DNA of 63,118 nucleotides, taken from assembly GCF_964222135.1 (NCBI RefSeq), contig NZ_CAXQBR010000102.1:1-63118 (forward strand), written 5' to 3'. Source of the DNA: Euzebya sp. (GTDB lineage Bacteria; Actinomycetota; Nitriliruptoria; Euzebyales; Euzebyaceae). Position numbers and translations under genes: made by a program. A model generated the notes under the pieces. It did no database searches, was not told the origin of the DNA, and saw nothing but the letters and a program-made list of their open reading frames with translations. This document shows positions 12,208-20,932 of the stretch, in pieces (position 1 is the stretch's first letter; every line of letters begins with the position of its first letter).

Positions 12208-12280
12208 TACTCGCTCCTGGCGGTCGCGTCGTCGGGGGGCGCACAGGGTAATCGGACCGCCCGGCGCCTGCCGGGCTGGC

Positions 12281-12286
12281 TAGGCT
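12281..12286 (+). promoter_or_regulatory. -10-like box TAGGCT of a probable leaderless promoter
   Basis: TAGGCT ends seven bases before the GTG start of the IclR-type regulator, with no Shine-Dalgarno sequence between. Confidence 0.45.
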
Positions 12287-12293
12287 CCGAGAC

Positions 12294-13007
12294 GTGGCGG
12301 ACTCGAGCGGATCGCGGACCCTCGCGAGGGGGTTGTCGGTGCTGCGGGCGCTCGGCACGTCGGACGACGGCGCGACCGTGGCCGAGATCTCGACGAGGAC
12401 CGGCCTCGACCGTGCGGTGCTGTACCGGTTGCTGTCCACACTGCTGGACGAGGGGTTCGTCACCCGCGACGAGTCGACCCGCGAGTTCCACCTCGGGGTG
12501 GCGCTGGTCGAGCTCGGCGCCCGCGCCAGCGAGGACCTCGAGGTGACCCGCCTGGCGGCGACGGGGATGCAGCAGCTCATGGAGCTGAGCCGCGAGGCGG
12601 TGTGCCTGGCGGTCCGCGACGGCGACGAGGCCGTCGTCGTGGATCGGGTCGAGCCGCCGGGCCTGTTCGTCCGCATCGGCTACGCCGTCGGCTTCCGGCA
12701 CGCCCTGGGGGTCGGCGCGCACGGCCGGGCCCTGCTGGCCAGCCTGCCGGCCGCCCCCGGTCTGCCGGCGCTGCCCCGCGCGGTCCGCGACGGGATCCGC
12801 CGCGCCGGCTACGCGGTGTCGACCGACGAGCTCGAGCTCGGCGCCTCCGGGGTCGCCGCCCCGATCCTTGACGCCCGCGGCCAAGCGGTGGCGGCGCTGG
12901 GCGTCGTCGCCCCGACCGCGCGGCTGCCCGACCCCTCGACGCTCGGCACCCCGATCGCGACGACCGCCGCGGAGATCAGCCGACGGCTCGGCTTCACCGC
13001 CCGCTGA
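12294..13007 (+). CDS. IclR-family transcriptional regulator
   Basis: A 237-residue DNA-binding repressor or activator with an N-terminal winged helix (about residues 7-65; GLSVLRALG, TVAEISTRTGLDRAVLYRLLSTL, GFV) and a C-terminal GAF-like effector domain (about 80-235; SREAVCLAVRDGDEAVVVDRVE, LGVGAHGRALLA, GYAVSTDELELGASGVAAPI). The ligand and the targets are unknown; IclR proteins often control aromatic or organic acid catabolism, but no such operon is beside it. It is divergent from clpP and convergent with the sigma-like gene. The GTG start rests on the leaderless-type promoter box just upstream. Confidence 0.9.
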   Translation: MADSSGSRTLARGLSVLRALGTSDDGATVAEISTRTGLDRAVLYRLLSTLLDEGFVTRDESTREFHLGVALVELGARASEDLEVTRLAATGMQQLMELSREAVCLAVRDGDEAVVVDRVEPPGLFVRIGYAVGFRHALGVGAHGRALLASLPAAPGLPALPRAVRDGIRRAGYAVSTDELELGASGVAAPILDARGQAVAALGVVAPTARLPDPSTLGTPIATTAAEISRRLGFTAR

Positions 13008-13022
13008 CCGCGGGACCGGCCG

Positions 13023-14702
13023 TCAGGACGGCAGGCCGAAGACCTGGATGGCGATGAGGATGCCGAGCGCGCTGCCGCCGAGGATCGGCAGCACCCACGA
13101 CAGGAGCGCCGCCATCCGGTTGGACCCCGCGGGTTCGACATCGGCGTCGTGGTGGTCCACGTGGTGGTCCTGGCCCTCGACGTAGCCGCCGACCAGCCCT
13201 GCGTCCTCGTCGTCGAACACGACCGGGCCGGGGCGCGGCGTGGCCGCCGGCGCGGGCTCGTCGCCGAGGTGCTGCAGGTCGGCGTAGGGGTCGGCTGGCC
13301 GCCCAGGTGCGGGCTCCGGTTCGGGGTCGGCGTCGAACCCGGCGAACGGGTCGTCATCGTCGTCGCCCTCGGCCAGGATGTCGCTGAGCCGCAGCTCGGC
13401 CGTGGACCCGGGATCGGGCCGCCAGTCCACGTCCTCCTCGGGGGCGTCGGCCCCGGCCTGCGGCATGTCGGCGGTGTCCCCGACCGCCCCGTCCCCGACC
13501 GCCCCGTCCCCGCCCGTTGCGTCCCCGACCGGGCGGAACGGGTCGTCCTCGACGGGCGTACCGGCGTCGACCGGCGGCATGGGGCCCGTGGCCTCGAGGG
13601 GAGCGGCCTCGAGGGGAGCGGCCTCCGCAGGAGCGCCCTCGAGGGGACCAGTGGCGTCGAGCGGCCCGAACGGGTCGTCCGGGTCCGCGTCGTCGACGAG
13701 CGCCGCGTCGCGCAGGTCCTCGGGGGCGGCCTCCCCGATCTGCGACCCCCCACCGGCCGGCTCCCCGGTCAGGTCGTCTGCCGTGAGGTCGTCTGCGGTC
13801 AGGAGGTCCTGGTCCCCCTCGTCCCCGAGCGGCGGCTGCTCGGCCACCGGGCCGTCGACGGCCGGTCCACCGACGAGGAGGTCATCGTCCAAGGGCCCCT
13901 CGGCAGCCGGTCCCTCACCCGGGGGCACGGCGACCGGGCGGTCGCCGCTGGTCAGGACCGTCACCAGGATCCGCTGGCCCATGTCCGGGGTGGCGGGCAG
14001 GCCCTCGATGCGACGGCGGCCGCGGCGCACGGTGCGGGACTTGGCGGCGCACCCGGGGCGCTCGTCGATGGCGGCGGACGTCTCGTCAGCGACCTCGGGT
14101 GAGGCCACGCCGAGGCACCAGTCGCCGAGGCCCGGCAGGTCGTCGCAGCCGTCCTCGTGCAGGGACGCGCGGTCCGCGGTCGAGGTCTCCGGGCCGGCCA
14201 GCGCCACCAGGGCGCGGGCGAGGGCTTCGTCGGCGCCGGGGTCCTGCTCGGTGCTCGGGATGCCCCGGTCGTGGGCCAGCAGCAGCGCGTGGCGCTCGTC
14301 GTCGTCGAGCTCGGCGATGGCCCGCTCGGCCGCGTCCAGGAACCGGACGTCCGGGGCCGGCAGGTCGGGCAGCAGCCCGGCGGCCGACGGGGACGACGGT
14401 GCGGTGCCGTCGCGGCGGAGCCGCTCGGTCCCGATCTCCCACGTGGCGCGGCGCACCCAGCCCTCGAGCGGACCGGTCGTCGGCGGATCGGCCCACAGGC
14501 GGGCGTACACCCCGAGGAGGACCGCCTCGACCTCGTCGGCGCCGGCCATAAGGCGGCGGGCGACCGCGTGGGCGGCGGGGACGGACCGGTGGTACGCCTC
14601 GGCCAGCGCCAACGGGTGGCCGGCGGCCAGGGAGTCGAGGATGACGCCCTCGCCGGCACGGCGGAAGTCGAGTGCATCGCGTGGCTGAGTCATCACCGAC
14701 AC
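13023..14702 (-). CDS. Sigma/anti-sigma-like protein with acidic disordered region and C-terminal membrane helix
   Basis: A 559-residue protein of unknown function. Residues about 15-100 resemble ECF sigma region 2 (ALAEAYHRSVPAAHAVARRL, VEAVLLGVYARLWADPP, GWVRRATWEIGTERLRR). Residues about 120-175 resemble a degenerate region 4. Residues about 180-250 have Cys spacing like a zinc-containing anti-sigma domain (CDDLPGLGDWC...GC). A long acidic, Pro/Ala/Gly-rich and probably unstructured stretch (260-525) follows, with short tandem repeats, and then one membrane helix at the C-terminus (about 533-555, WVLPILGGSALGILIAIQVF). If real, this is a membrane-tethered sigma-like regulator. The family resemblance is by eye and weak. 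GTG 14702 is taken as start; ATG 14693 is equally possible. It is divergent from ftsH. Confidence 0.6.
   Translation of the reverse strand: MSVMTQPRDALDFRRAGEGVILDSLAAGHPLALAEAYHRSVPAAHAVARRLMAGADEVEAVLLGVYARLWADPPTTGPLEGWVRRATWEIGTERLRRDGTAPSSPSAAGLLPDLPAPDVRFLDAAERAIAELDDDERHALLLAHDRGIPSTEQDPGADEALARALVALAGPETSTADRASLHEDGCDDLPGLGDWCLGVASPEVADETSAAIDERPGCAAKSRTVRRGRRRIEGLPATPDMGQRILVTVLTSGDRPVAVPPGEGPAAEGPLDDDLLVGGPAVDGPVAEQPPLGDEGDQDLLTADDLTADDLTGEPAGGGSQIGEAAPEDLRDAALVDDADPDDPFGPLDATGPLEGAPAEAAPLEAAPLEATGPMPPVDAGTPVEDDPFRPVGDATGGDGAVGDGAVGDTADMPQAGADAPEEDVDWRPDPGSTAELRLSDILAEGDDDDDPFAGFDADPEPEPAPGRPADPYADLQHLGDEPAPAATPRPGPVVFDDEDAGLVGGYVEGQDHHVDHHDADVEPAGSNRMAALLSWVLPILGGSALGILIAIQVFGLPS
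13591..13635. repeat. 15-bp tandem repeat inside the sigma-like gene
   Basis: Two perfect 15-bp units (13591-13605, 13606-13620) and a third diverged copy encode repeated Glu-Ala-Ala-Pro-Leu in the disordered region. Confidence 0.8.
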
Positions 14703-14808
14703 CGTAGTCCGTCACCGGCTGATCCGGACCGATCTGCCACGGCCGTGCGGGCAGGGCGGGGAGCACGGCCGCGGGCAGGGGTGGCGAAGGCCCAGCCATC
14801 CCGCGACA

Positions 14809-16878
14809 GTGGGGAGCGTGAACGGCTCCTCGCGCAACCGCATCATCACGATCGTCCTGGTGGTGCTCGTGCTCATGCTGGCCTTCAGCAGCTTCAGCAC
14901 GGTGGCGGGCGGTGAGGAGCTGTCCTACACCGAGTTCCGCGAGGCCGTCCGGGACGACCGGGTGGCGTCGGTGACCTTCACCGGCCAGAACGTCAGCGGC
15001 GAGTACGCCGAGGACGCCGTCGACGAGGGCGAGCCGCAGACGTTCTCCTCGTTCCTGCCAGTCGAGACCGTCGTCGGCACCGGCGGCATCGAGGGCTTCC
15101 TCGCCGAGAACGACGTCGAGATCCGCGCCGCCGCGGACGATGGCGGGATCGCCGGCCTGCTCCTGCCCCTCCTCTTCCCCCTCCTGCTCTTCGGCGGGTT
15201 CATCTACTTCCTCAACCGCCAGGCCCGCGGGCAGATGGGCGGGCTCGGCCAGATCGGCAAGTCCCAGGCCAAGATCCACAAGACCGACGAGCCGTCGACC
15301 ACGTTCGACGACATCGCGGGGTACGCGGAGGTGAAGGAGGAGATCAAGGAGGTCGTCCAGTTCCTCCGCGACCCCTCGAAGTTCCGCCAGGCCGGCGCCG
15401 AGGTGCCGAAGGGCATGTTGATGGTCGGCCCGCCCGGGACCGGGACGACGCTGCTGGCCCGCGCGGTGGCCGGCGAGGCGGGGGTGCCGTTCATCTCCGT
15501 CACCGGCTCGGACTTCATGGAGATGTTCGTCGGCGTGGGCGCGAGCCGGGTCCGGGACCTCTTCAAGACCGCCCGCGAGAACGCCCCGTCGATCATCTTC
15601 ATCGACGAGCTCGACTCCATCGGGCGCAAGCGCGGTGCCGGGCTGGGCGGCGGGCACGACGAGCGCGAGCAGACCCTCAACCAGATGCTGGGTGAGATCG
15701 ACGGCTTCGAGGGGTCGAGCGGCGTCGTCATCATGGCGGCCACCAACCGGCCCGACGTGCTGGACCCCGCCCTCACCCGGCCCGGTCGGTTCGACCGCCA
15801 GATCGTGGTGCCCCTGCCCACGCTCGAGGAGCGCGAGGAGATCCTCCGCATCCACATGCGCGGCAAGCCGATCGGCGCCGACGTCGACGCGAAGACCCTC
15901 GCCCGCGGCACGCCCGGCATGGCCGGCGCGGACCTGAAGAACCTGGTGAACGAGGCCGCGCTGATCGCCGTCCGCTCCGGATCCGCCGAGATCCGCATGG
16001 ACGACCTCGAGCGGGCCCGCGAGCGCCAGACCATCGGTCGGGAGCGGTCGACGCTGCACCTCAGCGAGAAGGAGAAGGAGTCCGTCGCCTACCACGAGGG
16101 CGGCCACGCGCTGGCGGCGTTCCTCGAGTCAGAGGCCGACCCGGTCTACAAGGTGACGGTCCTCCCCGTCGGCATGGCCCTCGGCGTCACGACCCAGCTG
16201 CCCGTCGACGAGCGGCACATCCACACCCTCAGCTACCTCGAGGCCAAGCTCCGGGTCATGCTCGGCGGCCGCGCAGCCGAGCTGGTCGCCCTCGGGCAGC
16301 CGACCACCGGCGCGTCGAACGACCTGCTGCAGGCCACCAAGCTGGCCCGCGCGATCGTCCGCGAGTTCGGCATGACCGAGGCCGTCGGCCCGGTCGGCTA
16401 CGGCGAGGACCGGCCGGTCTTCCTCGGCGAGGAGCTCGGGAAGGGCCACGACTACTCCGACGACTTCGCCCGGGCCGTGGACGCCGAGGCGCACCGGATC
16501 CTGAGCGAGAACCTCGCGCAGCTGGTGGAGCGCTTCCGCGATCTCCGCGGGGGGCTCGACTCGATGGCGGAGCTGCTCGTCGAGCGCGAGGCCATCAGCG
16601 GGAACGAGGCGCTGCAGGCGGTGAAGGAGGGGATACCCGAGCACCTCCACCACCTGCTGACCGGCCAGGCCTCGGAGGTCAAGACCGTGGCCGCCCAGGG
16701 CACGAACGGTCACGGCCCGCCGGTCGGCCTCGGCGTGCCGGCCGGGCAGCCGACCCCGCCGTCCAACGGCAACGGCGGCGGCATCGGACGACCGGGTCCC
16801 GGTGGTCGCCCGCCGACCGGCGGCCCCGGCACACCCCCGCCGCCCCCGCCGGGCGCGCCCGTCCCGCCACCGCGGTGA
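14809..16878 (+). CDS. ftsH: FtsH-family membrane AAA+ zinc protease with altered Walker A motif
   Basis: Complete FtsH architecture: TM1 (about 11-33), an external domain (to about 112), TM2 (115-134), AAA+ ATPase (165-420), M41 peptidase and a Pro/Gly-rich tail. The peptidase has HEGGH (His429, Glu430, His433) and Asp505, so zinc binding looks intact. Walker B (IIFIDELDS, Asp266/Glu267), the pore loop (MEMFVGVG) and the arginine fingers (Arg327/Arg330 in RPGRFDR) are present. The odd feature is Walker A, which reads GPPGTGTT where FtsH proteins have GPPGTGKT: the catalytic lysine codon is ACG (15445-15447). In AAA+ proteins loss of this lysine normally abolishes ATP binding. The start is GTG 14809 or GTG 14818. 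First gene of a four-gene operon. Confidence 0.93.
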   Translation: MGSVNGSSRNRIITIVLVVLVLMLAFSSFSTVAGGEELSYTEFREAVRDDRVASVTFTGQNVSGEYAEDAVDEGEPQTFSSFLPVETVVGTGGIEGFLAENDVEIRAAADDGGIAGLLLPLLFPLLLFGGFIYFLNRQARGQMGGLGQIGKSQAKIHKTDEPSTTFDDIAGYAEVKEEIKEVVQFLRDPSKFRQAGAEVPKGMLMVGPPGTGTTLLARAVAGEAGVPFISVTGSDFMEMFVGVGASRVRDLFKTARENAPSIIFIDELDSIGRKRGAGLGGGHDEREQTLNQMLGEIDGFEGSSGVVIMAATNRPDVLDPALTRPGRFDRQIVVPLPTLEEREEILRIHMRGKPIGADVDAKTLARGTPGMAGADLKNLVNEAALIAVRSGSAEIRMDDLERARERQTIGRERSTLHLSEKEKESVAYHEGGHALAAFLESEADPVYKVTVLPVGMALGVTTQLPVDERHIHTLSYLEAKLRVMLGGRAAELVALGQPTTGASNDLLQATKLARAIVREFGMTEAVGPVGYGEDRPVFLGEELGKGHDYSDDFARAVDAEAHRILSENLAQLVERFRDLRGGLDSMAELLVEREAISGNEALQAVKEGIPEHLHHLLTGQASEVKTVAAQGTNGHGPPVGLGVPAGQPTPPSNGNGGGIGRPGPGGRPPTGGPGTPPPPPPGAPVPPPR

Positions 16879-17525
16879 TCGGAATCATCGGCGGCACCGG
16901 GCCGCAGGGACGGGGGCTGGCGCTCCGCTTCGCCCGGGCTGGCCTGGACGTCCTCATCGGGTCCCGCGACCCGGCGCGGGCGGCTGACGTCGCTGCGGAC
17001 GTCCCGCGGGGCGACGGGGCGGGCGTCGTCGAGGGGGCGGCGAACGGCGACCTGCCGGGCCGGTGCGACGTGCTGGTGCTGACCGTGCCCTACGACGCCC
17101 TCGATGCCACCCTCGGCCAGCTCGCTGACGCGGTCGGCGACCACCTCGTCCTGTCAGCGGTCAACAACATGGGCTTCGAGGACGGCCGGCCGGTGCCGCT
17201 CGAGGTGCCCGCCGGGTCCGCCGCCCACGAGATCGCGGCCCGTTGGCCGGATGCCCGGGTGTGCACCGCCTTCAACACCGTCTCCGCGGTCCACCTGCGC
17301 AACCTCGACCACGACTTCGACGAGGACGTCCTGGTGTGCGGTGACGACCGCGACGCCGTGGCAGCCGTCACGGCGCTGATCGACCGCATCGAGGGGCTGC
17401 GCGGCGTCGACGTCGGCGACCTCGCCCAGGCCGCGACCGTCGAGGCGATGACGCCCATGATCGTGAGCATCAACAAGCGCAACGGCGTCAACGCCGGTGT
17501 CCGGATCGTGGGGCTCGACCCGTGA
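16875..17525 (+). CDS. NADPH-dependent F420 reductase family protein
   Basis: A 216-residue Rossmann-fold oxidoreductase. It starts with a dinucleotide site ([23 protein letters not shown]) and continues with GSRDPARA, LTVPYDAL, NNMGFEDG and the CTAFNTVSA motif typical of Fno/NpdG-type NADP+:F420 reductases and relatives. Those move hydride between NADP(H) and deazaflavin F420; some relatives act on other substrates. The GTG start overlaps the ftsH stop codon in GTGA, so it is co-translated with ftsH. It overlaps the next gene in the same way. Confidence 0.88.
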   Translation: MIGIIGGTGPQGRGLALRFARAGLDVLIGSRDPARAADVAADVPRGDGAGVVEGAANGDLPGRCDVLVLTVPYDALDATLGQLADAVGDHLVLSAVNNMGFEDGRPVPLEVPAGSAAHEIAARWPDARVCTAFNTVSAVHLRNLDHDFDEDVLVCGDDRDAVAAVTALIDRIEGLRGVDVGDLAQAATVEAMTPMIVSINKRNGVNAGVRIVGLDP

Positions 17526-18085
17526 AGGTCTACACGAAGCGCGGGGACGACGGCACGACCGGCCTGCTCTACGGCGGGCGGGTCGACAAGGACGACCTGC
17601 GGACCAGCGCCTACGGCACCGTCGACGAGACCGTCAGCGCCCTGGGCATGGCCCGCGCCGCGCTGCCCGAGGGGGAGGGGCCGGAGGGCCGCTGGCACGA
17701 CGCCGTCCTCACGATCCAGCGCGAGCTGTTCGTCGTCGGCGCCCAGCTGGCCACCCACTCCGACCACTGGCCCAAGCTGACCGTCGGCGTGTCGCTGACG
17801 ACCCCGGAGATGGTCGACGTGCTCGAGTCGCGCATCGACGCGCTGACCGAGGCCCACCCGCTCCCGCAGGCCTTCGTCGTCCCGGGCGCGTCACCCGCCG
17901 GGGCGGCGATCGACCTGGCCCGCACGATCTGCCGGCGCGCGGAGCGCTACGTCGTCGCGATGCAGCGGGCCGACCTGCTGCCCGACGACGCGCCGCTGCG
18001 GTACCTGAACCGGTTGAGCGACTACCTGTTCGTCCTGGCCAGGGCGGTCGAGGGCGGCCGGCACACCCCCACCCGCGCGGAGTAG
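17522..18085 (+). CDS. PduO-type cob(I)alamin adenosyltransferase
   Basis: Transfers adenosyl from ATP to cob(I)alamin to make coenzyme B12. The 187-residue product has the PduO N-terminal ATP loop (TKRGDDGTTGLLYGGRV), the conserved Asp in GTVDETVSALG, the RRAER motif (residues 138-142) and LRYLNRLSDYLFVLAR near the end. The GTG start overlaps the preceding stop codon (GTGA). It is followed six bases later by a BtuF-like gene, suggesting a link to corrinoid handling. Confidence 0.95.
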   Translation: MKVYTKRGDDGTTGLLYGGRVDKDDLRTSAYGTVDETVSALGMARAALPEGEGPEGRWHDAVLTIQRELFVVGAQLATHSDHWPKLTVGVSLTTPEMVDVLESRIDALTEAHPLPQAFVVPGASPAGAAIDLARTICRRAERYVVAMQRADLLPDDAPLRYLNRLSDYLFVLARAVEGGRHTPTRAE

Positions 18086-18091
18086 GCCGAG

Positions 18092-18835
18092 GTGCGGATC
18101 GTCTCGATCGTGCCGTCGCTGACCGACCTGGTCGCCTCCCTCGGCGCGGGTGAGGACCTGGTCGCCGTCACCGACTGGTGCACCGACGGGGCCCCCGCGA
18201 CCGCGGCGCGCATCCGGGGCACGAAGAACCCCGACGTCCAGCGGATCGTCGCGCTGCGCCCCGACGTCGTGCTGGCGAACACCGAGGAGAACACCGCCGA
18301 ATCCCTCGACCGGCTGCGCGAGGCCGGGCTGGCCGTCGAGGAGACCTACCCGCGGACGGTGGTGGACGCCGCGGCGATGATCCGCCGGGTCGGGGAGGTC
18401 CTCGACCGCCGCTCTGCGGCCGAGCCACTGGCCGCCGCCGTCGACGCCGCGCGCGAGGCGGCGTCCTGGCCCGACGACCGTCCCCGGGTGATGGCGCTGA
18501 CCCTCGTGTGGCGCAAGCCCTGGATGGGGCTCGGCCCGACGACCTACGCCGACGACCTCTTGTGGACGTGCGGGTTCGCGAACGTCCTGAGCGGCGCGGA
18601 CGAGCCCTACCCGCGGCTCGACCCCGCGCTCGTGCTGGGACCGGACGTCGTGCTGCTGCCGAGCGAGCCGTACGAGTTCGGCGAGGCCGACCTCGAGGCG
18701 GTCGCCGAGCTCGTCGGCGCCGACGTCCCCGCCCGGTTCGTCGACGGCCAGGCGCTGACGTGGCACGGACCGCGGACCGCAGAGGCGATCACGACGTTCT
18801 CGGCGCTGGCGCGCGAGCTGGCCGGCCTCGGCTGA
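18092..18835 (+). CDS. BtuF-like helical-backbone metal/corrinoid-binding protein without signal peptide
   Basis: A 247-residue protein of the type III periplasmic-binding fold (two lobes joined by a helix). The N-lobe begins at once with MRIVSIVPSLTDLVASLGAGEDLVAVT; NPDVQRIVALRPDVVLAN, TVVDAAAMIRRVGEVL, WRKPWMGLGPTTYADDLLWTCGFANV and a C-lobe ending in FVDGQALTWHGPRTAEA follow. Such proteins normally bind cobalamin or iron complexes outside the membrane for an ABC importer. This one has no signal peptide or lipobox and no BtuCD genes next to it, so it may act in the cytoplasm. Its operon with an adenosyltransferase makes a corrinoid the likely ligand, which is inference. Confidence 0.85.
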   Translation: MRIVSIVPSLTDLVASLGAGEDLVAVTDWCTDGAPATAARIRGTKNPDVQRIVALRPDVVLANTEENTAESLDRLREAGLAVEETYPRTVVDAAAMIRRVGEVLDRRSAAEPLAAAVDAAREAASWPDDRPRVMALTLVWRKPWMGLGPTTYADDLLWTCGFANVLSGADEPYPRLDPALVLGPDVVLLPSEPYEFGEADLEAVAELVGADVPARFVDGQALTWHGPRTAEAITTFSALARELAGLG

Positions 18836-18857
18836 CCGGCCCTCGGCTGACCGGCCC

Positions 18858-19649
18858 TCAGCTCACCAGCGCCCGGCGCAGCATGCGGACCGCGAGCAGC
18901 CAGGCCGCGGCGGTGAACGCCACCACGACCGCGCCGCTGATCAGGAGCTGGCCGACGCCGGTGTCGGCGAAGGCCGCCGCGCGGAACAGCGACACGACGT
19001 GGGTGAGGGGGTTGACCCTCGCCGGCAGCCGCAGCCAGGCCGGGGCGTCCTCGACCGGGAAGAAGGACCCGGCCACGACGAACATCGGCACGACCACGCC
19101 GGAGATCACGAAGTCGAACTGGTGGGTGCTGCGCAGCTTCGCCGCGAACGCGGCGCCGAAGCAGGCGAACGCGAACCCGCCGACGAACCCGATCAGCGGC
19201 ACCGTGACCACCCACGGGGAGAGGTCCACCCCGAAGATCGCCGCGATCGTCAGCGTGACGGCCGCGGTCGCCGCGCAGCGGATCCCCGTCCACACCGCCT
19301 CGCCGGTCACCAGCTCGGCGACCGTGATCGGGGCTGCCATCAGCCCGTCGTAGAGGTGGTTCTCCGCCCGGCGGAAGTAGCCGTTGATGAACCCCGGGAA
19401 GAAGCCGGTGAACAGCACGCCGACGCCGGCCGCGCCCGTGGCCATGAAGTCGATGTAGGGGATGCCCGCCACCTCGGCGACCAGCGCCCCGAACCCGTAG
19501 CCGAACGCGAGGAGGTAGACGACCGGCTCGACGATCGACCCGAACATGATCGAGCGCCACACCCGCTTGAAGACCCGCCACTCGCGGTCCACGATCCCGG
19601 CGACCGCGTCGGGGCGGAACCGCACGTCGGCGGGGGCTGGCGCGCTCAT
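18858..19649 (-). CDS. ABC-2 type transporter permease
   Basis: Membrane partner of the ATPase gene just upstream; together they should form an exporter of the DrrAB/NodIJ type. The 263-residue product has about six helices and the ABC-2 features: an N-terminal amphipathic segment (DREWRVFKRVWRSIMFGSIVEPVVYLLAFGYGFG), an ENHLYDGLMAAPIT loop and the C-terminal block VAGSFFPVEDAPAWLRLPARVNPLTHVVSLFR. The start was set at ATG 19649, which has GAGGGGG seven bases upstream; a GTG at 19664 overlapping the ATPase stop is possible. Substrate unknown (drug, lipid or glycan). Confidence 0.92.
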   Translation of the reverse strand: MSAPAPADVRFRPDAVAGIVDREWRVFKRVWRSIMFGSIVEPVVYLLAFGYGFGALVAEVAGIPYIDFMATGAAGVGVLFTGFFPGFINGYFRRAENHLYDGLMAAPITVAELVTGEAVWTGIRCAATAAVTLTIAAIFGVDLSPWVVTVPLIGFVGGFAFACFGAAFAAKLRSTHQFDFVISGVVVPMFVVAGSFFPVEDAPAWLRLPARVNPLTHVVSLFRAAAFADTGVGQLLISGAVVVAFTAAAWLLAVRMLRRALVS

Positions 19650-19660
19650 GGCCCACCCCC

Positions 19661-20593
19661 TCACAGCTCAGCCCCGGTCAGGGCCACGAAGACGTCCTCG
19701 AGGTTGGCGGGACGGCGGGTCCGGTGGTCGAGGTCGTGGGGGTCGAGCACGCGCACGTCGCCCGGACCCTCCAGCCGCTCGGTGGACCCGGTGAAGAGCG
19801 CGACGGACGTGCCCGCGGGTCGCGAGGCGATGCCGGCGGCGTCAGCGGCCTCGGCGATGCGGCGGCGGCGGTCGGCGTCGCCGTGCACCTCGATCACGAT
19901 GTCCGACCCGACGTGGGCGTCGATCAGCGCCGACGGGGATCCGAGCGCGAGCAGCCGGCCGTGGTGGACGATCGCGACGGTGTCGCAGAGCCGCTCGGCC
20001 TCCTCGATGTAGTGCGTGGTCAGCACCACGGTCGCGCCGGTCTCCCGCACCCGGCCGATCGTCTGCCACAGCTCCTGGCGGATCTGGGGGTCCAGGCCCA
20101 CGGTGGGCTCGTCGAGCAGGACCAGGTCGGGGCGGTGCAGCAGGCCGCGGGCGATGAGGAGCCGCCGCCGCATCCCGCCGGAGAGCTCGTCGACGAACGC
20201 GTCGGCCTTGTCCTCGAGCTGGGCCAGGGCCAGGCCGTCGTCGACGGCGCGGTCCCGGGCGCCGGCGTCGATCCCGTACAGCCGGGCGAAGACCTCGAGG
20301 GTGTCCCGGCAGGTGATCTCGCCGTCGAGGGTGTCGAGCTGGGGCACCAGCCCGGTGCGGGTGCGGACCGCCCGGGACCGTGCCGGCATCGCCATGCCGA
20401 GCACCTCGACGCGGCCGGACGTGGGGGTGGCGGCGCCCGTCAGCAGCGACATCAGCGTCGACTTGCCAGCCCCGTTCGGTCCGAGCAGGCCGAAGCAGAC
20501 CCCGGTCGGCACGACCAGGTCCAGGGCGTCCACGGCGGTGGTCGTCCCGAAGGTCTTGGTGACGCCCTCGATCAGGACGTCGGGTGCGGGCAT
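19661..20593 (-). CDS. ABC transporter ATP-binding protein, DrrA/NodI-like
   Basis: A 310-residue nucleotide-binding subunit that powers the neighbouring ABC-2 permease. Walker A is GPNGAGKST, the Q-loop lies in VPQLDTLDGEITCRD, the signature is LSGGMRRRL, Walker B is LVLLDEPTVGLDP and the switch His is in LTTHYIEEAERL. The C-terminal part (about 220-310) is the usual small regulatory domain of drug and polyether exporters. A TACTGT box lies six bases before the ATG, with no Shine-Dalgarno sequence. Confidence 0.94.
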   Translation of the reverse strand: MPAPDVLIEGVTKTFGTTTAVDALDLVVPTGVCFGLLGPNGAGKSTLMSLLTGAATPTSGRVEVLGMAMPARSRAVRTRTGLVPQLDTLDGEITCRDTLEVFARLYGIDAGARDRAVDDGLALAQLEDKADAFVDELSGGMRRRLLIARGLLHRPDLVLLDEPTVGLDPQIRQELWQTIGRVRETGATVVLTTHYIEEAERLCDTVAIVHHGRLLALGSPSALIDAHVGSDIVIEVHGDADRRRRIAEAADAAGIASRPAGTSVALFTGSTERLEGPGDVRVLDPHDLDHRTRRPANLEDVFVALTGAEL

Positions 20594-20599
20594 CCGGAC

Positions 20600-20605
20600 A
20601 CAGTA
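20600..20605 (-). promoter_or_regulatory. -10-like box TACTGT of a probable leaderless promoter
   Basis: Read on the minus strand, TACTGT ends six bases before the ATG of the ABC ATPase gene. Confidence 0.45.
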
Positions 20606-20630
20606 CGCCGCCCCTGTGACGCCGTCCGGC

Positions 20631-20882
20631 CTACTGGGTCCCCTCGTCGACGCAGAAGATGGAGCCCTGGTCGATGACGGGTGCCGCCTCCCGCGTCGTC
20701 GTGATGATGGCCGTGTCCTCGAAGCACAGCACCGAGAGGTTCGGGAACTGGTCGGCGTTCCGCACGATGATCGCGCGGTCGGGGTCGACGACCTCGAGGC
20801 CCTCGAGGTCCTGGTACGCCTGCTGGCAGCCGGCGGCGAGCAGCACCAGGGTCAACAGGAGCAGGGTGGGCAGGCGGCGCAT
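20631..20882 (-). CDS. Small lipoprotein, 83 aa
   Basis: Exported lipoprotein of unknown function. MRRLPTLLLLTLVLLAAGC is a clear lipoprotein signal with the modified Cys at residue 19. The mature part is short, with two further cysteines (LSVLCFEDT and SIFCVDEG) that could pair. The ribosome-binding sequence GAGAGGG lies within the 3' arm of a strong hairpin directly upstream. Confidence 0.75.
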   Translation of the reverse strand: MRRLPTLLLLTLVLLAAGCQQAYQDLEGLEVVDPDRAIIVRNADQFPNLSVLCFEDTAIITTTREAAPVIDQGSIFCVDEGTQ

Positions 20883-20886
20883 GGCA

Positions 20887-20921
20887 GATCCCTCTCGTCG
20901 CGGGGGCGGACGAGAGGGGTC
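20887..20921 (-). terminator. Hairpin after panB that overlaps the next gene's ribosome-binding site
   Basis: A 13-bp inverted repeat (one G-T pair) with a 9-base loop, between the panB stop and the lipoprotein start. It probably terminates panB transcripts. In read-through RNA its 3' arm holds the GAGAGGG of the lipoprotein gene and could limit translation. Confidence 0.6.
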
Positions 20922-20932
20922 TACCAGCCCGG

